Assembly (NCBI GenBank): GCA_017526905.1 | Contig: JAFXQT010000004.1 | Location: 1 to 41,558 of the forward strand | Origin: Bacteroidaceae bacterium | GTDB lineage: Bacteria > Bacteroidota > Bacteroidia > Bacteroidales > Bacteroidaceae | Reading direction: 5' to 3' | Length of the DNA: 41,558 nt | In this document: positions 23,588 through 32,002 of the stretch, piece by piece | How the letters are laid out: every line of letters starts with the position of its first letter | Numbering within the stretch: position 1 is the first letter of the stretch | Position numbers and translations under genes: made by a program | Notes under the pieces: generated by a model | The model's database searches: none | What the model was told of the DNA's origin: nothing | What the model saw: only the letters and a program-made list of their open reading frames with translations

Positions 23588-26500
23588 TCACCTGAGCACC
23601 TTGCGTGTAGTGCCATTGCGGTTTATGAGCATCATGCTCCTACGGGCGGAATTAGTATTGTAATTAGAATTCCTGAGGCCAGGAAGGCGGCGACCAGAGA
23701 GATCGTACCACCTTTCAGCAGATGTCACGGGAGACTTTATTTCCCCAATTCCCACGGGCACACTGGTGTTCAGTGCCAGAAGGCAGACGGCTTCAGCACG
23801 GAATTCCTGAGTCTCGCTGCCGGATGCCATGTTGGCCTGGAAACCAAGGTAAACATCAGAAGTCTGAGGCAGAGTGAAATAGATGCCATAGTAACGGCCA
23901 TCCATGGCGCAGGTGCTGATGTTGTCGTAGGCGATAGAGCTGGTAGGAATCTTGGCTGTAGTGAGCAAGTCGGAAGCGGCAAAGATGTATGCCTTATTGA
24001 GCGAGTAGTTGGCATTGAAGCGGGCGCCGAAATAGTAACGGCCGGCATCTAAGTGTACCTTCTGGTAGATGCGGGCGTTGGCCAGATTGCCGCTGCGGTT
24101 GTTGCTGCGGTCATTCCACACGCCCAGCATCAGCGCATCCGCACCGGAGTAGCGGTCCAGGCCTTGCTTGGTGCCGTCAGATCCGTTCGGTATCTGAAAG
24201 CCCTCAACCGTCCAGTAGGCCGGTTTGCCGAAGCGGGTGGTTGAGGCGTCGGTGCGGCTGAAGTTGTCAGCCTCCTTAAGTACGTCGATGGTCAGGTCAC
24301 GGCTGTCTTCAGGAAGCCCCAGGCTCAAGTCATACACGCCGTGGGCGTTAAGGCCGTGAACGGTGAACTGGTCATAGGCCGTCTGGAGGGTGTAATATGC
24401 GTGGATAATGGTGCTCTCGGAAGCCCCTTCGGGGACGGTGCATTCGTCCAGACTCTGTTGGAGCAGGCTCACCGCCTCGGTAGCATAATAACCGGTGTTG
24501 GCATTTGTCTTGCCCTCGGCCTTGTCCAAGGCGCTCTGTACCTTCTTCTGCAGTGTGGTAAGAGCCGTCTGGGTTACGTCCTTGCGACGCACCAGTTTCA
24601 CCTTCTCAACCCTGAATTCCAGTGTGTTAGAACCTTGCTTCAGATCCACCTGCCACCCAAGCAGAACTTCTTGCTCTTGATCAAGCATAAATTCGATGCC
24701 GTAGAACTTCCCGTCCGAAGCGCAGGCTGTGATGGGATACCATGCCAAGGCACCGGAGGTAAGGCTGGCGGTAGCAGTTGTGGCGGTGGCAGCGAACATG
24801 TAGGCTTGGTCACTGAGACCGTATATTGTGTTATATGTTGCACCAAAGAAATAGCGGCCGGCAGGCAGCGTAACGCGGCGGTAGATGCGGGCATTCTGCA
24901 AGTCGCTCTCGCTGGTCCCGTCCTCGCCAGCCCATAAGCCCAACATCAGGCAGGGATAGCCGGGGTTCTTGTCGATGCCGTTCTTGGGGCTGTTGCCATT
25001 GGTCTGCGGCACATAGAAGTTCTCCACGGTCCAGTTGGCTGGCGTGCCGAAACGTTTGGAAGATGCATCTAAACTGCTGAAGTTGGAGGACTCGACAAGG
25101 TAATTTGTGGTGATGTCCGTACCGGTTACGCTCAATGCTCCACCAACATTCACACCGTTCTGACAAAAGTCTTTGTAGGCGGCCCGTAAGGCGGAAAGGG
25201 CGACGGCGGCGGTGTTATTGGCTTGGGAAGGCTCTGCAGGCAAAGCGCTGAGCACACGCTTGGCTGCGGCTACCTGGATGCCGAGTTGGTTGAGTGCATA
25301 CTGTGTGAACTGGCCGGTGTTGAAGCCTGTCGCAGTGGCGTATGCAACCATCTTCCGCTCAATCATGTCAATGAGCAGCTGCAGGCTCTCTGCGGCAGCA
25401 CCGGCCGCGTCAAAACCCACTTCGAATACGGGGGCGATGCCGTTGGGATGCTGTGACGGCACCTGCACGGTGAGCCCGTTCTCATCGAAGGTAAAGGGTA
25501 CGTCACCGCTACCCAACAGGCGCACACTCACGGGCTTTCCGCAATAGCTCTCAGCCATGATGCCGAAGGCCTTGAAGGTAAAGGCACCGGCAGCGGGCCA
25601 CTCCATGATAGTGGCATAAACAGTAGCTGGTGCATCGGGATGGGCTGCATTTTGCTTCTGCACATAGCGCACGTCCCGGGCAGAGTAGTTGATGCCCTCG
25701 TTAAAGCCCTGCGCATTGAGCGGATTGGCACTCTCAAAGAGCGGCCCCTCACCATACACTTTCCACGGGCGGGTGCCGTAGATGCTCTCTGAGTTGATAT
25801 CCATCCATGCCTTGATGCCCATCACACGCTCTCGCTCGTGCTCGTCTATGGTGCCGTTGCCGCACACTGGCACGCTGAGCAGCAGGTTGCCGTTCTTCGA
25901 GACGATATCCACCAACATACGCACCACTTGTCCGGCACTCTTGTAGCCGTTGCGCTCGTAGGTGCCGCGATCATAATGCCAGTCGGCAAGGCAGGTACAA
26001 GTCTGCCAAGGCAGTGGCTGACAGCGGTCGGGAATGCCTCGCTCCACATCCCACAACATGGCCTTCTTGTGCTTGTCTTGAAGGATCTTGCCGGTAACCA
26101 CCACCTCGGCACAGCCCGAGGCAGCCTCGAGGGCGCTCGTATTGTAATAATGCGTGAGGATGTTCAGGCCGATGCGCTCGTCGCAGCCCCAGAATGGGAG
26201 CACGGTGTCGTCGAAGTAGATTATAGAGGGGTGGTATTTGTCGATGGCCTGCAGCACGCGGTTCTGGAACTTCTGCTTGTATGCCTCAGATGGCTGTGCG
26301 GCCCCACCGCCCCACGCCCACTGGCCGTGTATGCTGCCACTGTTCTCCCATCCGCTGCTGTGCGGGTGGTTCTGTGCGTAGAGTTCCTGCGGGTCCAGCC
26401 CTTCCCACCACTGTCCCTTGCCGTCGGCCTTTGTCAGGTTACCATCATACCTGGTAGAAGGTTCCATCCACGTCCATGTGTGGCTGGCATGGAAGCTGAT

Positions 26501-27040
26501 GCCGAGGTAAAGGCCGTACTTCCGGCACATCTCGGCCCATCCGCCCACGATATCGCGCATGGGGCCTACGTTCATCGAGTTCCACTCCTGGTAGGGGCTG
26601 TCCCAGCAATCGAAGTTATCGTGGTGGTTGCCCATAGCCATGAAGTAGCGTGCTCCGGCGCTTTTATAGAGGCTGATAAGCTCTTCGGGATTCCATTTGT
26701 CGGCTTTCCAGTCACGGCACAATTCCTTGTATCCGTAGTCTTTTGGGTCTCCGAAATGGCTCTTATGCCAATCCTGCTTCCATCCTGGATAGTACATTTC
26801 GCGGGCATACCAGTCGCCGGCCTCGGCCTGACATTGCGGGTCCCAATGCGCCCAGATTCCGAACTTGGCATCGCGGAACCACTCGGGACAAGACCATGCG
26901 GCAAGATTGTCCCAGTCCGGCTCATATTGCCCAGTCTGCACGGCCACGTCCTTTTTGGGCTTGTTCACTCTAATCTTTGCTACAGATGCATCAGCAATGC
27001 ACAGCAGCATTGCCACAGCCAGGATTGTCTTTCTCTTCAT
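23588..27040 (-). CDS. Secreted GH29 alpha-L-fucosidase with two DUF5013-like domains (1150 aa)
   Basis: The signal peptide (residues 1-21, M-K-R-K-T-I-L-A-V-A core) sets the start at ATG 27040; the frame runs 43 codons further left with no family match. Residues about 40-450 form the GH29 barrel: W-F-R-D-A-K-F-G-I-W-A-H-W (54-66), H-H-D-N-F-D (139-144) and Y-F-D-D (275-278), where the nucleophile aspartate of the family lies. A beta-sandwich and helical segments follow, then two homologous domains (about 640-840 and 900-1100), each with F-x3-D-A-S-x3-R-F-G and an A-R-I-Y strand, matching DUF5013, probably carbohydrate-binding. The end (W-Y-D-L-S-G-R-R-L, later N-R-N-G) resembles a type IX secretion sorting tail. 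Likely cleaves fucose from host or plant glycans at the surface. Confidence 0.88.
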   Translation of the reverse strand: MKRKTILAVAMLLCIADASVAKIRVNKPKKDVAVQTGQYEPDWDNLAAWSCPEWFRDAKFGIWAHWDPQCQAEAGDWYAREMYYPGWKQDWHKSHFGDPKDYGYKELCRDWKADKWNPEELISLYKSAGARYFMAMGNHHDNFDCWDSPYQEWNSMNVGPMRDIVGGWAEMCRKYGLYLGISFHASHTWTWMEPSTRYDGNLTKADGKGQWWEGLDPQELYAQNHPHSSGWENSGSIHGQWAWGGGAAQPSEAYKQKFQNRVLQAIDKYHPSIIYFDDTVLPFWGCDERIGLNILTHYYNTSALEAASGCAEVVVTGKILQDKHKKAMLWDVERGIPDRCQPLPWQTCTCLADWHYDRGTYERNGYKSAGQVVRMLVDIVSKNGNLLLSVPVCGNGTIDEHERERVMGIKAWMDINSESIYGTRPWKVYGEGPLFESANPLNAQGFNEGINYSARDVRYVQKQNAAHPDAPATVYATIMEWPAAGAFTFKAFGIMAESYCGKPVSVRLLGSGDVPFTFDENGLTVQVPSQHPNGIAPVFEVGFDAAGAAAESLQLLIDMIERKMVAYATATGFNTGQFTQYALNQLGIQVAAAKRVLSALPAEPSQANNTAAVALSALRAAYKDFCQNGVNVGGALSVTGTDITTNYLVESSNFSSLDASSKRFGTPANWTVENFYVPQTNGNSPKNGIDKNPGYPCLMLGLWAGEDGTSESDLQNARIYRRVTLPAGRYFFGATYNTIYGLSDQAYMFAATATTATASLTSGALAWYPITACASDGKFYGIEFMLDQEQEVLLGWQVDLKQGSNTLEFRVEKVKLVRRKDVTQTALTTLQKKVQSALDKAEGKTNANTGYYATEAVSLLQQSLDECTVPEGASESTIIHAYYTLQTAYDQFTVHGLNAHGVYDLSLGLPEDSRDLTIDVLKEADNFSRTDASTTRFGKPAYWTVEGFQIPNGSDGTKQGLDRYSGADALMLGVWNDRSNNRSGNLANARIYQKVHLDAGRYYFGARFNANYSLNKAYIFAASDLLTTAKIPTSSIAYDNISTCAMDGRYYGIYFTLPQTSDVYLGFQANMASGSETQEFRAEAVCLLALNTSVPVGIGEIKSPVTSAERWYDLSGRRLPGLRNSNYNTNSARRSMMLINRNGTTRKVLR

Positions 27041-27232
27041 GATGGTTAAGGTAAGCGTAAACGATTTGTGTCGCAAAGGAAACAAAAATATTGTGCAACA
27101 CCTCGCCTCTTCAGTAAAAAATGCTAAAGTCGGGGCGAAAAATGCCACACAATACCAATATAGTGACAAAAACGCATACCATTCCGCGCATGCTTGTCCG
27201 AGGTAGCGACGGATAGGGGGAACAGGAGCCCC

Positions 27233-27249
27233 GTCCGCCAGAGGCGGAC
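27233..27249. terminator. Perfect hairpin downstream of the pyrophosphatase gene
   Basis: GTCCGCC (27233-27239), loop AGA, GGCGGAC (27243-27249). Flanking CCC/GGG pairs lengthen the stem with wobbles. It lies 70 bases past the stop of the minus-strand gene ending at 27319 and in front of the fucosidase promoter region. No long U-run, so the terminator role is inferred. The rest of 27041-27318 has no gene; an imperfect -7-like CAAAGGAA for the fucosidase lies at 27074-27081. Confidence 0.5.
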
Positions 27250-27318
27250 AGGGTCAAAGCTCGTCATTGAGGAGTGCAGGGCGAAGCGTAATGGATGCGG
27301 GGGACGTTGCCCACAGCA

Positions 27319-29511
27319 TCAGCCGAATGCCACCGTCAGGCCCGCCATGACGATGCTGACCATGGACATCAGCTTGATGAGGATGTTAAGCGAGGGGCCG
27401 CTGGTGTCCTTGAAGGGGTCGCCCACGGTGTCGCCCACGATGGTGGCTTTGTGGGCGAACGAGCCCTTGCCGCCGAAGTTGCCTTCCTCCACCATCTTCT
27501 TGGCGTTATCCCACGCACCGCCCGCATTGGCCATGAATACGGCCAGCGTGAAGCCACACGACAGACCGCCCACCAGCAGGCCCAGCACACCGGCCACACC
27601 CAGCACCAGCCCCACCACGATGGGGATGGCGATGGCCAGCAACGACGGGAAGATCATCTCGTGCTGGGCGGCGCGGGTCGAGATTTCCACACACGAGCCG
27701 TAGTCGGGCGTGCCCGTGCCTTCCAGGATGCCCTTGATCTCGCGGAACTGGCGGCGCACCTCGGCCACCATCTTCTGCGCCGCACGTCCCACGGCCTCCA
27801 TGGTCAGGCCGCAGAACAGGAAGGCGGCCATGGCACCGATGAAAGCACCCACCAGCACGCGCGGGTTCATCAGGTTCACTTGGAAGTAGTTCATAAAGTC
27901 GGGGATGGTAGCCTGAGCGGCACTTATCACCTCGCCCTTCAGGTTGGTCAGCGTCATGCCCGCCCGCTCCATGGCAATCTTTATCTCTTCGATATACGAA
28001 GCCAACAGAGCCAGAGCGGTCAGTGCGGCACTGCCTATGGCGAAGCCCTTGCCCGTGGCAGCGGTGGTATTTCCCAGCGCATCGAGGGCGTCGGTGCGGT
28101 GACGCACTTCCTCGCCCAAGTTACTCATCTCAGCGTTGCCGCCGGCATTGTCGGCAATGGGTCCATAGGCGTCTGTGGCCAGGGTGATGCCTAAGGTGGA
28201 GAGCATGCCCACGGCTGCAATACCGATGCCATACAGGCCTTTGGACAGAGCTTCGGCGCTCATCTGCATGTCGAATCCGTTGGCACACAAGTAACTCAGC
28301 ATGATGGCCACGCCGATGGTCACCACAGGCACGCAGGTGGATATCATCCCCGTGCCGATGCCTTTGATGATGACCGTGGCCGAGCCCGTAAGGCCGGCTT
28401 CCGAAATGCGCTGCGTGGGCTTGTACGAGTGCGAGGTGTAGTACTCGGTGGCCTGCCCTATGATGACGCCTGCTGCCAGACCCGTGATCACGGAGAACGA
28501 CAAGCCCAGCCAGCCGTCAATCTGCAACAGATACAGGATCAGGAAGGTGGCGGCGGCAATGAGCAGCGCACTCACATTGGTGCCCACGGAGAGCGAGTGC
28601 AGCAGGTCGCGCATGGTGGCCCCTTCCTTGGTACGAACCAGATAGATGCCCAGGATGCTCAAGAACACACCCACGGCCGCAATGAGCATGGGGGCGATGA
28701 CGGCCTTCATCTGCATATCGCCGCTCATGGCAAAGGCCGTGGCACCCGGCGCGGCGGTGCTCAGTATGGAACCGCAGTAGCTCTCATACAGGTCGGCACC
28801 CATGCCGGCTACGTCGCCCACATTGTCGCCCACATTGTCGGCAATGGTGGCGGGGTTGCGCGGGTCGTCCTCCGGGATATCGGCCTCCACCTTACCCACG
28901 ATGTCGGCCCCCACATCGGCCGCCTTGGTGTAGATGCCACCGCCCACACGGGCAAACAGGGCCTGCGTCGAGGCGCCCATGCCGAAGGTGAGCATCGTGG
29001 TGGTGATGGTGATGAGGGCCATCGAGTCGCCTTGGTAGAACTGGCTCAGCACAACAAACCACAACGCAATATCCAGCAGGCCCAGGCCCACCACCGTCAG
29101 GCCCATCACAGCGCCGCTGCGGAAGGCAATCTTCAGCCCGCCGTCCAGGCTCTGCTGCGCGGCGTGTGCCGTGCGTGCGCTGGCATACGTGGCCGTCTTC
29201 ATGCCGAAGAAACCGGCCAGGCCGGAGAAGAGGCCGCCCGTGAGGAACGCAAACGGCACCCACGGGTTCTGCCATTTCAGCACATAGGCCATAAAGGCAA
29301 AGATGATGGCCAGCACCACAAACACAATGGCAACCACCTTGTACTGCTGTTTCAGATAGGCCATGGCACCGCGGCGCACATGTCCTGCAATTTCACGCAT
29401 TCGCGGCGTGCCTTCATCCGCCGCCATCATCTGGCGGAAGAAACACCACGCCATGCCCAATGCCACCACAGAGGCCACGGGCACAAGCCAGAAAACAGAA
29501 GGAATGTTCAT
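27319..29511 (-). CDS. hppA: Membrane-bound, K+-dependent pyrophosphatase (ion pump)
   Basis: Hydrolyses pyrophosphate and pumps H+ and/or Na+ across the cytoplasmic membrane. The 730-aa protein has about 16 hydrophobic segments. The PPi-binding signature D-V-G-A-D-I-V-G-K-V-E is followed by D-D-P-R-N-P-A-T-I-A-D-N-V-G-D-N-V-G-D and a late D-N-A-x-K/K-A-T-x-G-D-T-V-G-D-P-F-K-D-T-S-G-P-S block. G-N-T-T-A-A has Ala at the position that is Lys in K+-independent enzymes, so potassium dependence is expected. Ion specificity cannot be settled by eye; related Bacteroides enzymes are reported to move both Na+ and H+. Has a well-formed promoter at 29606-29636. Confidence 0.95.
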   Translation of the reverse strand: MNIPSVFWLVPVASVVALGMAWCFFRQMMAADEGTPRMREIAGHVRRGAMAYLKQQYKVVAIVFVVLAIIFAFMAYVLKWQNPWVPFAFLTGGLFSGLAGFFGMKTATYASARTAHAAQQSLDGGLKIAFRSGAVMGLTVVGLGLLDIALWFVVLSQFYQGDSMALITITTTMLTFGMGASTQALFARVGGGIYTKAADVGADIVGKVEADIPEDDPRNPATIADNVGDNVGDVAGMGADLYESYCGSILSTAAPGATAFAMSGDMQMKAVIAPMLIAAVGVFLSILGIYLVRTKEGATMRDLLHSLSVGTNVSALLIAAATFLILYLLQIDGWLGLSFSVITGLAAGVIIGQATEYYTSHSYKPTQRISEAGLTGSATVIIKGIGTGMISTCVPVVTIGVAIMLSYLCANGFDMQMSAEALSKGLYGIGIAAVGMLSTLGITLATDAYGPIADNAGGNAEMSNLGEEVRHRTDALDALGNTTAATGKGFAIGSAALTALALLASYIEEIKIAMERAGMTLTNLKGEVISAAQATIPDFMNYFQVNLMNPRVLVGAFIGAMAAFLFCGLTMEAVGRAAQKMVAEVRRQFREIKGILEGTGTPDYGSCVEISTRAAQHEMIFPSLLAIAIPIVVGLVLGVAGVLGLLVGGLSCGFTLAVFMANAGGAWDNAKKMVEEGNFGGKGSFAHKATIVGDTVGDPFKDTSGPSLNILIKLMSMVSIVMAGLTVAFG

Positions 29512-29605
29512 AGAGGTTATAAAGGTTTTAAAGTTGAATAAATGTCGGATGGCAAGGGGCCGCTACCCTCATAGCACAGGCATCAGGCCCTTTCGGTTGT
29601 GTGGG

Positions 29606-29636
29606 CAAAGATAAACCAAATTAACCACAACACAAA
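29606..29636 (-). promoter_or_regulatory. Promoter of hppA
   Basis: On the minus strand: TTTG (complement of 29633-29636), a 19-base spacer, then TATCTTTG (complement of 29606-29613), an exact consensus match. The repeat array at 29661-29782 lies just upstream of the -33 box. Confidence 0.8.
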
Positions 29637-29660
29637 AGAAAGGCGACAATAATTTGAAAT

Positions 29661-29782
29661 AAGGTGAACCTCAAGGGGCGAACAACAGCTGTCTGCCACC
29701 CGAACGACAGCTGTCATTCACCCGAACGGCAGTTGTTGTTCACCTGCATGACAGCTGTTGTTCGCCCATTGAGGTTAACCTT
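29661..29782. repeat. Four 22-bp CAGCTG repeats inside a 33-bp inverted repeat
   Basis: Four contiguous 22-base units fill 29679-29766 (29679, 29701, 29723, 29745), each with a central dyad: CAGCTG at 29686, 29708 and 29752 and CAGTTG at 29730. The ends of the block, 29661-29693 and 29750-29782, are inverse copies with 31 of 33 positions matching. The block therefore can fold as one large cruciform or present four dyads on one DNA face. It lies between hppA's promoter and the stop codon of the GntR-type gene. No spacers, so not CRISPR. Operator array or terminator are both possible. Confidence 0.8.
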
Positions 29783-29790
29783 GACGAGCA

Positions 29791-30147
29791 TCAGCGTTGC
29801 CCCCAAGCCTCGTCCACCTCGCTGATGTCGATGCCCAGCAGCCGCATCTGGCGGAACAGTTCGGGCAGACGCTCGTTCATGAAGGCGGCACGGCGGGCAC
29901 GCAGAATCTCTCGGCGGGCGTTCTTGGCCACGAAGTAGCCCAGGCCGCGCTGGTTGTAAATGACGCCCTGTCGCGCCAGCTCGTCGTAGGCCTTCACGGC
30001 GGTGTTCACGTTCACGCCCAGTGCCACGGCATATTCGCGCACGCTGGGTATGCGTTCGTCGGCCTTGTACGTGCCGGCCAGGATGTCATCGCAGAGGCGG
30101 TCGGCCATCTGCAGATAGATGGCTTTGTCTGGATTGAAGTTACTCAT
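29791..30147 (-). CDS. GntR-family regulator, YtrA-like (118 aa)
   Basis: A winged helix occupies residues about 8-78, with I-P-S-V-R-E-Y-A-V-A-L-G-V-N-V-N-T-A-V-K-A-Y as the recognition region and G-V-I-Y-N-Q-R-G-L-G-Y-F-V as the wing. Only about 40 helical residues follow, as in the short YtrA subfamily, where they dimerise. YtrA-type genes usually sit with ABC transporter genes, and here the fused ABC gene lies 12 bases upstream in the same operon. It probably represses this operon; candidate operators are the GGCCG/CGGCC dyad at 31941-31952 and the 22-bp array just downstream. Confidence 0.92.
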   Translation of the reverse strand: MSNFNPDKAIYLQMADRLCDDILAGTYKADERIPSVREYAVALGVNVNTAVKAYDELARQGVIYNQRGLGYFVAKNARREILRARRAAFMNERLPELFRQMRLLGIDISEVDEAWGQR

Positions 30148-30159
30148 GGCGGGCGGGGC

Positions 30160-31881
30160 TTAGAGGTTAGTGAAGCGGCCGGTGTCCGTCTGCCAGCTGC
30201 AGAAGATGCGATGGGCCAGCCACAGGCAGAAGGGGGTCATCAGCGTACAGAAGCCCCACCACCAGGGATTCCACTCCACTTCGGTATCGATGCCGAAGAT
30301 GGGCATAACGGTAGAGCCGATGACGCCTGCCGTAAGCCAAATCGATATGAGGCCGACAATGCCCCAAGCCCATTGTGCCCGCCGGAACATGGCGCTGCAC
30401 AACATCTGGAAGAAGAACAAAAACGTGAAGAAGCCGAAATACAAAGGAGTACTGTTGGTTGCTTCCTTGAAGAAGGAAACGAAGTCGCGCAGGAAGAAGC
30501 CGTATATGGGACGGGCCATCTCCGGACATGTCTTCAGCGAGATGAGCATGCGCAGGATGTCGGCCACAGCCACACCTGCCATCACAGCAAACAGCCATAA
30601 CACAAACAGGCCGATGAGACGAGCGCATGTCTTGTGCAGGTTGGTGGCCGGCAGCATCAGCCAGGTGGTGCGTGCCCGCTTGTCGGCCAGGCCTGCGTAG
30701 GTCAACGCGCCGCCGAGTATCAGCAGCCACAAGAGACCTAAGCCCAGACCTTGGCTCAGGCCCTGCAAGCGGAACTGCACCACCTCGGCCGGAGACATCG
30801 TGCCGTAGAGACTCTTGGTGTACTCCGACATGGAAAAGAAGCCCTCCTCCAGGATGAATTTCAGCATAACAACTCCCACAACCACGATCAGCGCCAGCCA
30901 TGGCAGACGGTGATAGGTGGCGTGGAGATAGCGGAGCAGGGGCTGCCATCCCGGCGATGAAGCCGTCGGGTGCTCTGTCTCAAGGGGCTGTGTGGCCTGT
31001 GGGCTGTTGCTCGCCTCCTCCTGACGGATTAGGGAGAAGGGCTTCTCATCGGTCAGCACGGCATTGAACAGCACCTCGAGGTTAACGTTCGTCTCCGGCT
31101 CGTCGGCCTTGCGGGGCCGGATTACGGTCATGCCTTGCACGGAGGGTTCGGCATAGAACGCATCGGCGGTGTCGGCACCGGACGGGCGGGTCTCGAACAC
31201 GAAGCTGTCGGCCAAGGCATCCAAGGGGGTGTTGAGGAGCAGGGGTGCGGCATCGAGGCGTGAGTGACTGAGGATGAGAATGTGATCCAGCAGCTGTTCC
31301 ACATCGTGTACCTGGTGGGTGGAGATGACCACGGTGCGCTCGGCCGTCATGCACTGGGCCACCACGCTTCTGAACTGGCTCTTCGAGGGTATGTCGAGGC
31401 CGTTGGTGGGCTCGTCCATGAGGAGCAGACGGGTGTTGGCAGCCAGCGCAAAAGCGATGAACACCTTCTTGCGTTCGCCCATGGACAAGGCACCGAGGTA
31501 CAAGTTGCGCGTCAGACCGAACGCCGCGAGATTGTGCGTGAACTGCTCGTCGGAGAAGCGGGGATAGAAGGGTGCGTTGATGCGCACGTAGGCATCAAGC
31601 ATCAACGACGGCAGCTCGAACTCCTCGGGCAGCAGGAACACCTCGCGCAGGAATTCGGGGCGGCGGCAGAAGGGTGTCTGCACCGACGGACAATGGGCCG
31701 TGACACGCCCCGACGCAGGGCGCAACAGGCCTGACATGAGGCCGAGCAGCGTGCTCTTGCCCGTGCCGTTCTCACCCAACAGGCCATACACGCGGCCAGG
31801 GGCCAACTGGAGGTTCAGGCCACGGAACACAGGCCGGGCCGAACGCTTGTAGCGGAAGCTTACGTTAGTGAAGGTAATCAT
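30160..31881 (-). CDS. ABC transporter, ATPase fused to ABC-2-type permease (573 aa)
   Basis: Residues 1-210 are an ATPase: G-E-N-G-T-G-K-S-T (36-44), L-S-M-G-E (132-136), L-L-L-M-D-E-P (152-158) and a switch histidine in V-I-S-T-H. After a linker (about 215-310) come about six transmembrane segments (from about 313), including G-L-L-W-L-L-I-L-G-G-A-L-T-Y-A-G-L-A-D-K-R-A-R-T-T-type text like ABC-2 permeases that carry a K-R after the second helix. YtrBCD-like systems normally have separate ATPase and membrane genes, so the fusion is unusual. The substrate is unknown; the family includes stress and antibiotic-response exporters. It precedes its GntR regulator in the operon. Confidence 0.85.
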   Translation of the reverse strand: MITFTNVSFRYKRSARPVFRGLNLQLAPGRVYGLLGENGTGKSTLLGLMSGLLRPASGRVTAHCPSVQTPFCRRPEFLREVFLLPEEFELPSLMLDAYVRINAPFYPRFSDEQFTHNLAAFGLTRNLYLGALSMGERKKVFIAFALAANTRLLLMDEPTNGLDIPSKSQFRSVVAQCMTAERTVVISTHQVHDVEQLLDHILILSHSRLDAAPLLLNTPLDALADSFVFETRPSGADTADAFYAEPSVQGMTVIRPRKADEPETNVNLEVLFNAVLTDEKPFSLIRQEEASNSPQATQPLETEHPTASSPGWQPLLRYLHATYHRLPWLALIVVVGVVMLKFILEEGFFSMSEYTKSLYGTMSPAEVVQFRLQGLSQGLGLGLLWLLILGGALTYAGLADKRARTTWLMLPATNLHKTCARLIGLFVLWLFAVMAGVAVADILRMLISLKTCPEMARPIYGFFLRDFVSFFKEATNSTPLYFGFFTFLFFFQMLCSAMFRRAQWAWGIVGLISIWLTAGVIGSTVMPIFGIDTEVEWNPWWWGFCTLMTPFCLWLAHRIFCSWQTDTGRFTNL

Positions 31882-31922
31882 GACTTGCGGATGTTTTAGT
31901 GTAATACTATGCTATGACACCG

Positions 31923-31955
31923 CAAAGATAAGGGAGGAAAGGCCGAACGGCCAAA
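31923..31955 (-). promoter_or_regulatory. Promoter of the ABC/GntR operon with overlapping dyad
   Basis: TTTG (complement of 31952-31955), a 21-base spacer and TATCTTTG (complement of 31923-31930). The dyad GGCCG-AA-CGGCC (31941-31952) lies between and touches the -33 box, a good place for repressor binding. Confidence 0.7.
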
Positions 31956-32002
31956 CGAAAGGTAATCTTTAACACTTCTTTAACAGAAAAAGGCAGCGGG
32001 CA

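Noticed and set aside
27041-27169. 43-residue N-terminal extension of the fucosidase
   Set aside because: A clear signal peptide begins at 27040, and the extension lies over the promoter region.
27170-27318. Possible small gene upstream of the pyrophosphatase stop
   Set aside because: No start codon with coding-like composition; the region is a hairpin and spacer.
29679-29766. Possible short CRISPR array
   Set aside because: The 22-base units are contiguous, without spacers, and no cas genes are near.
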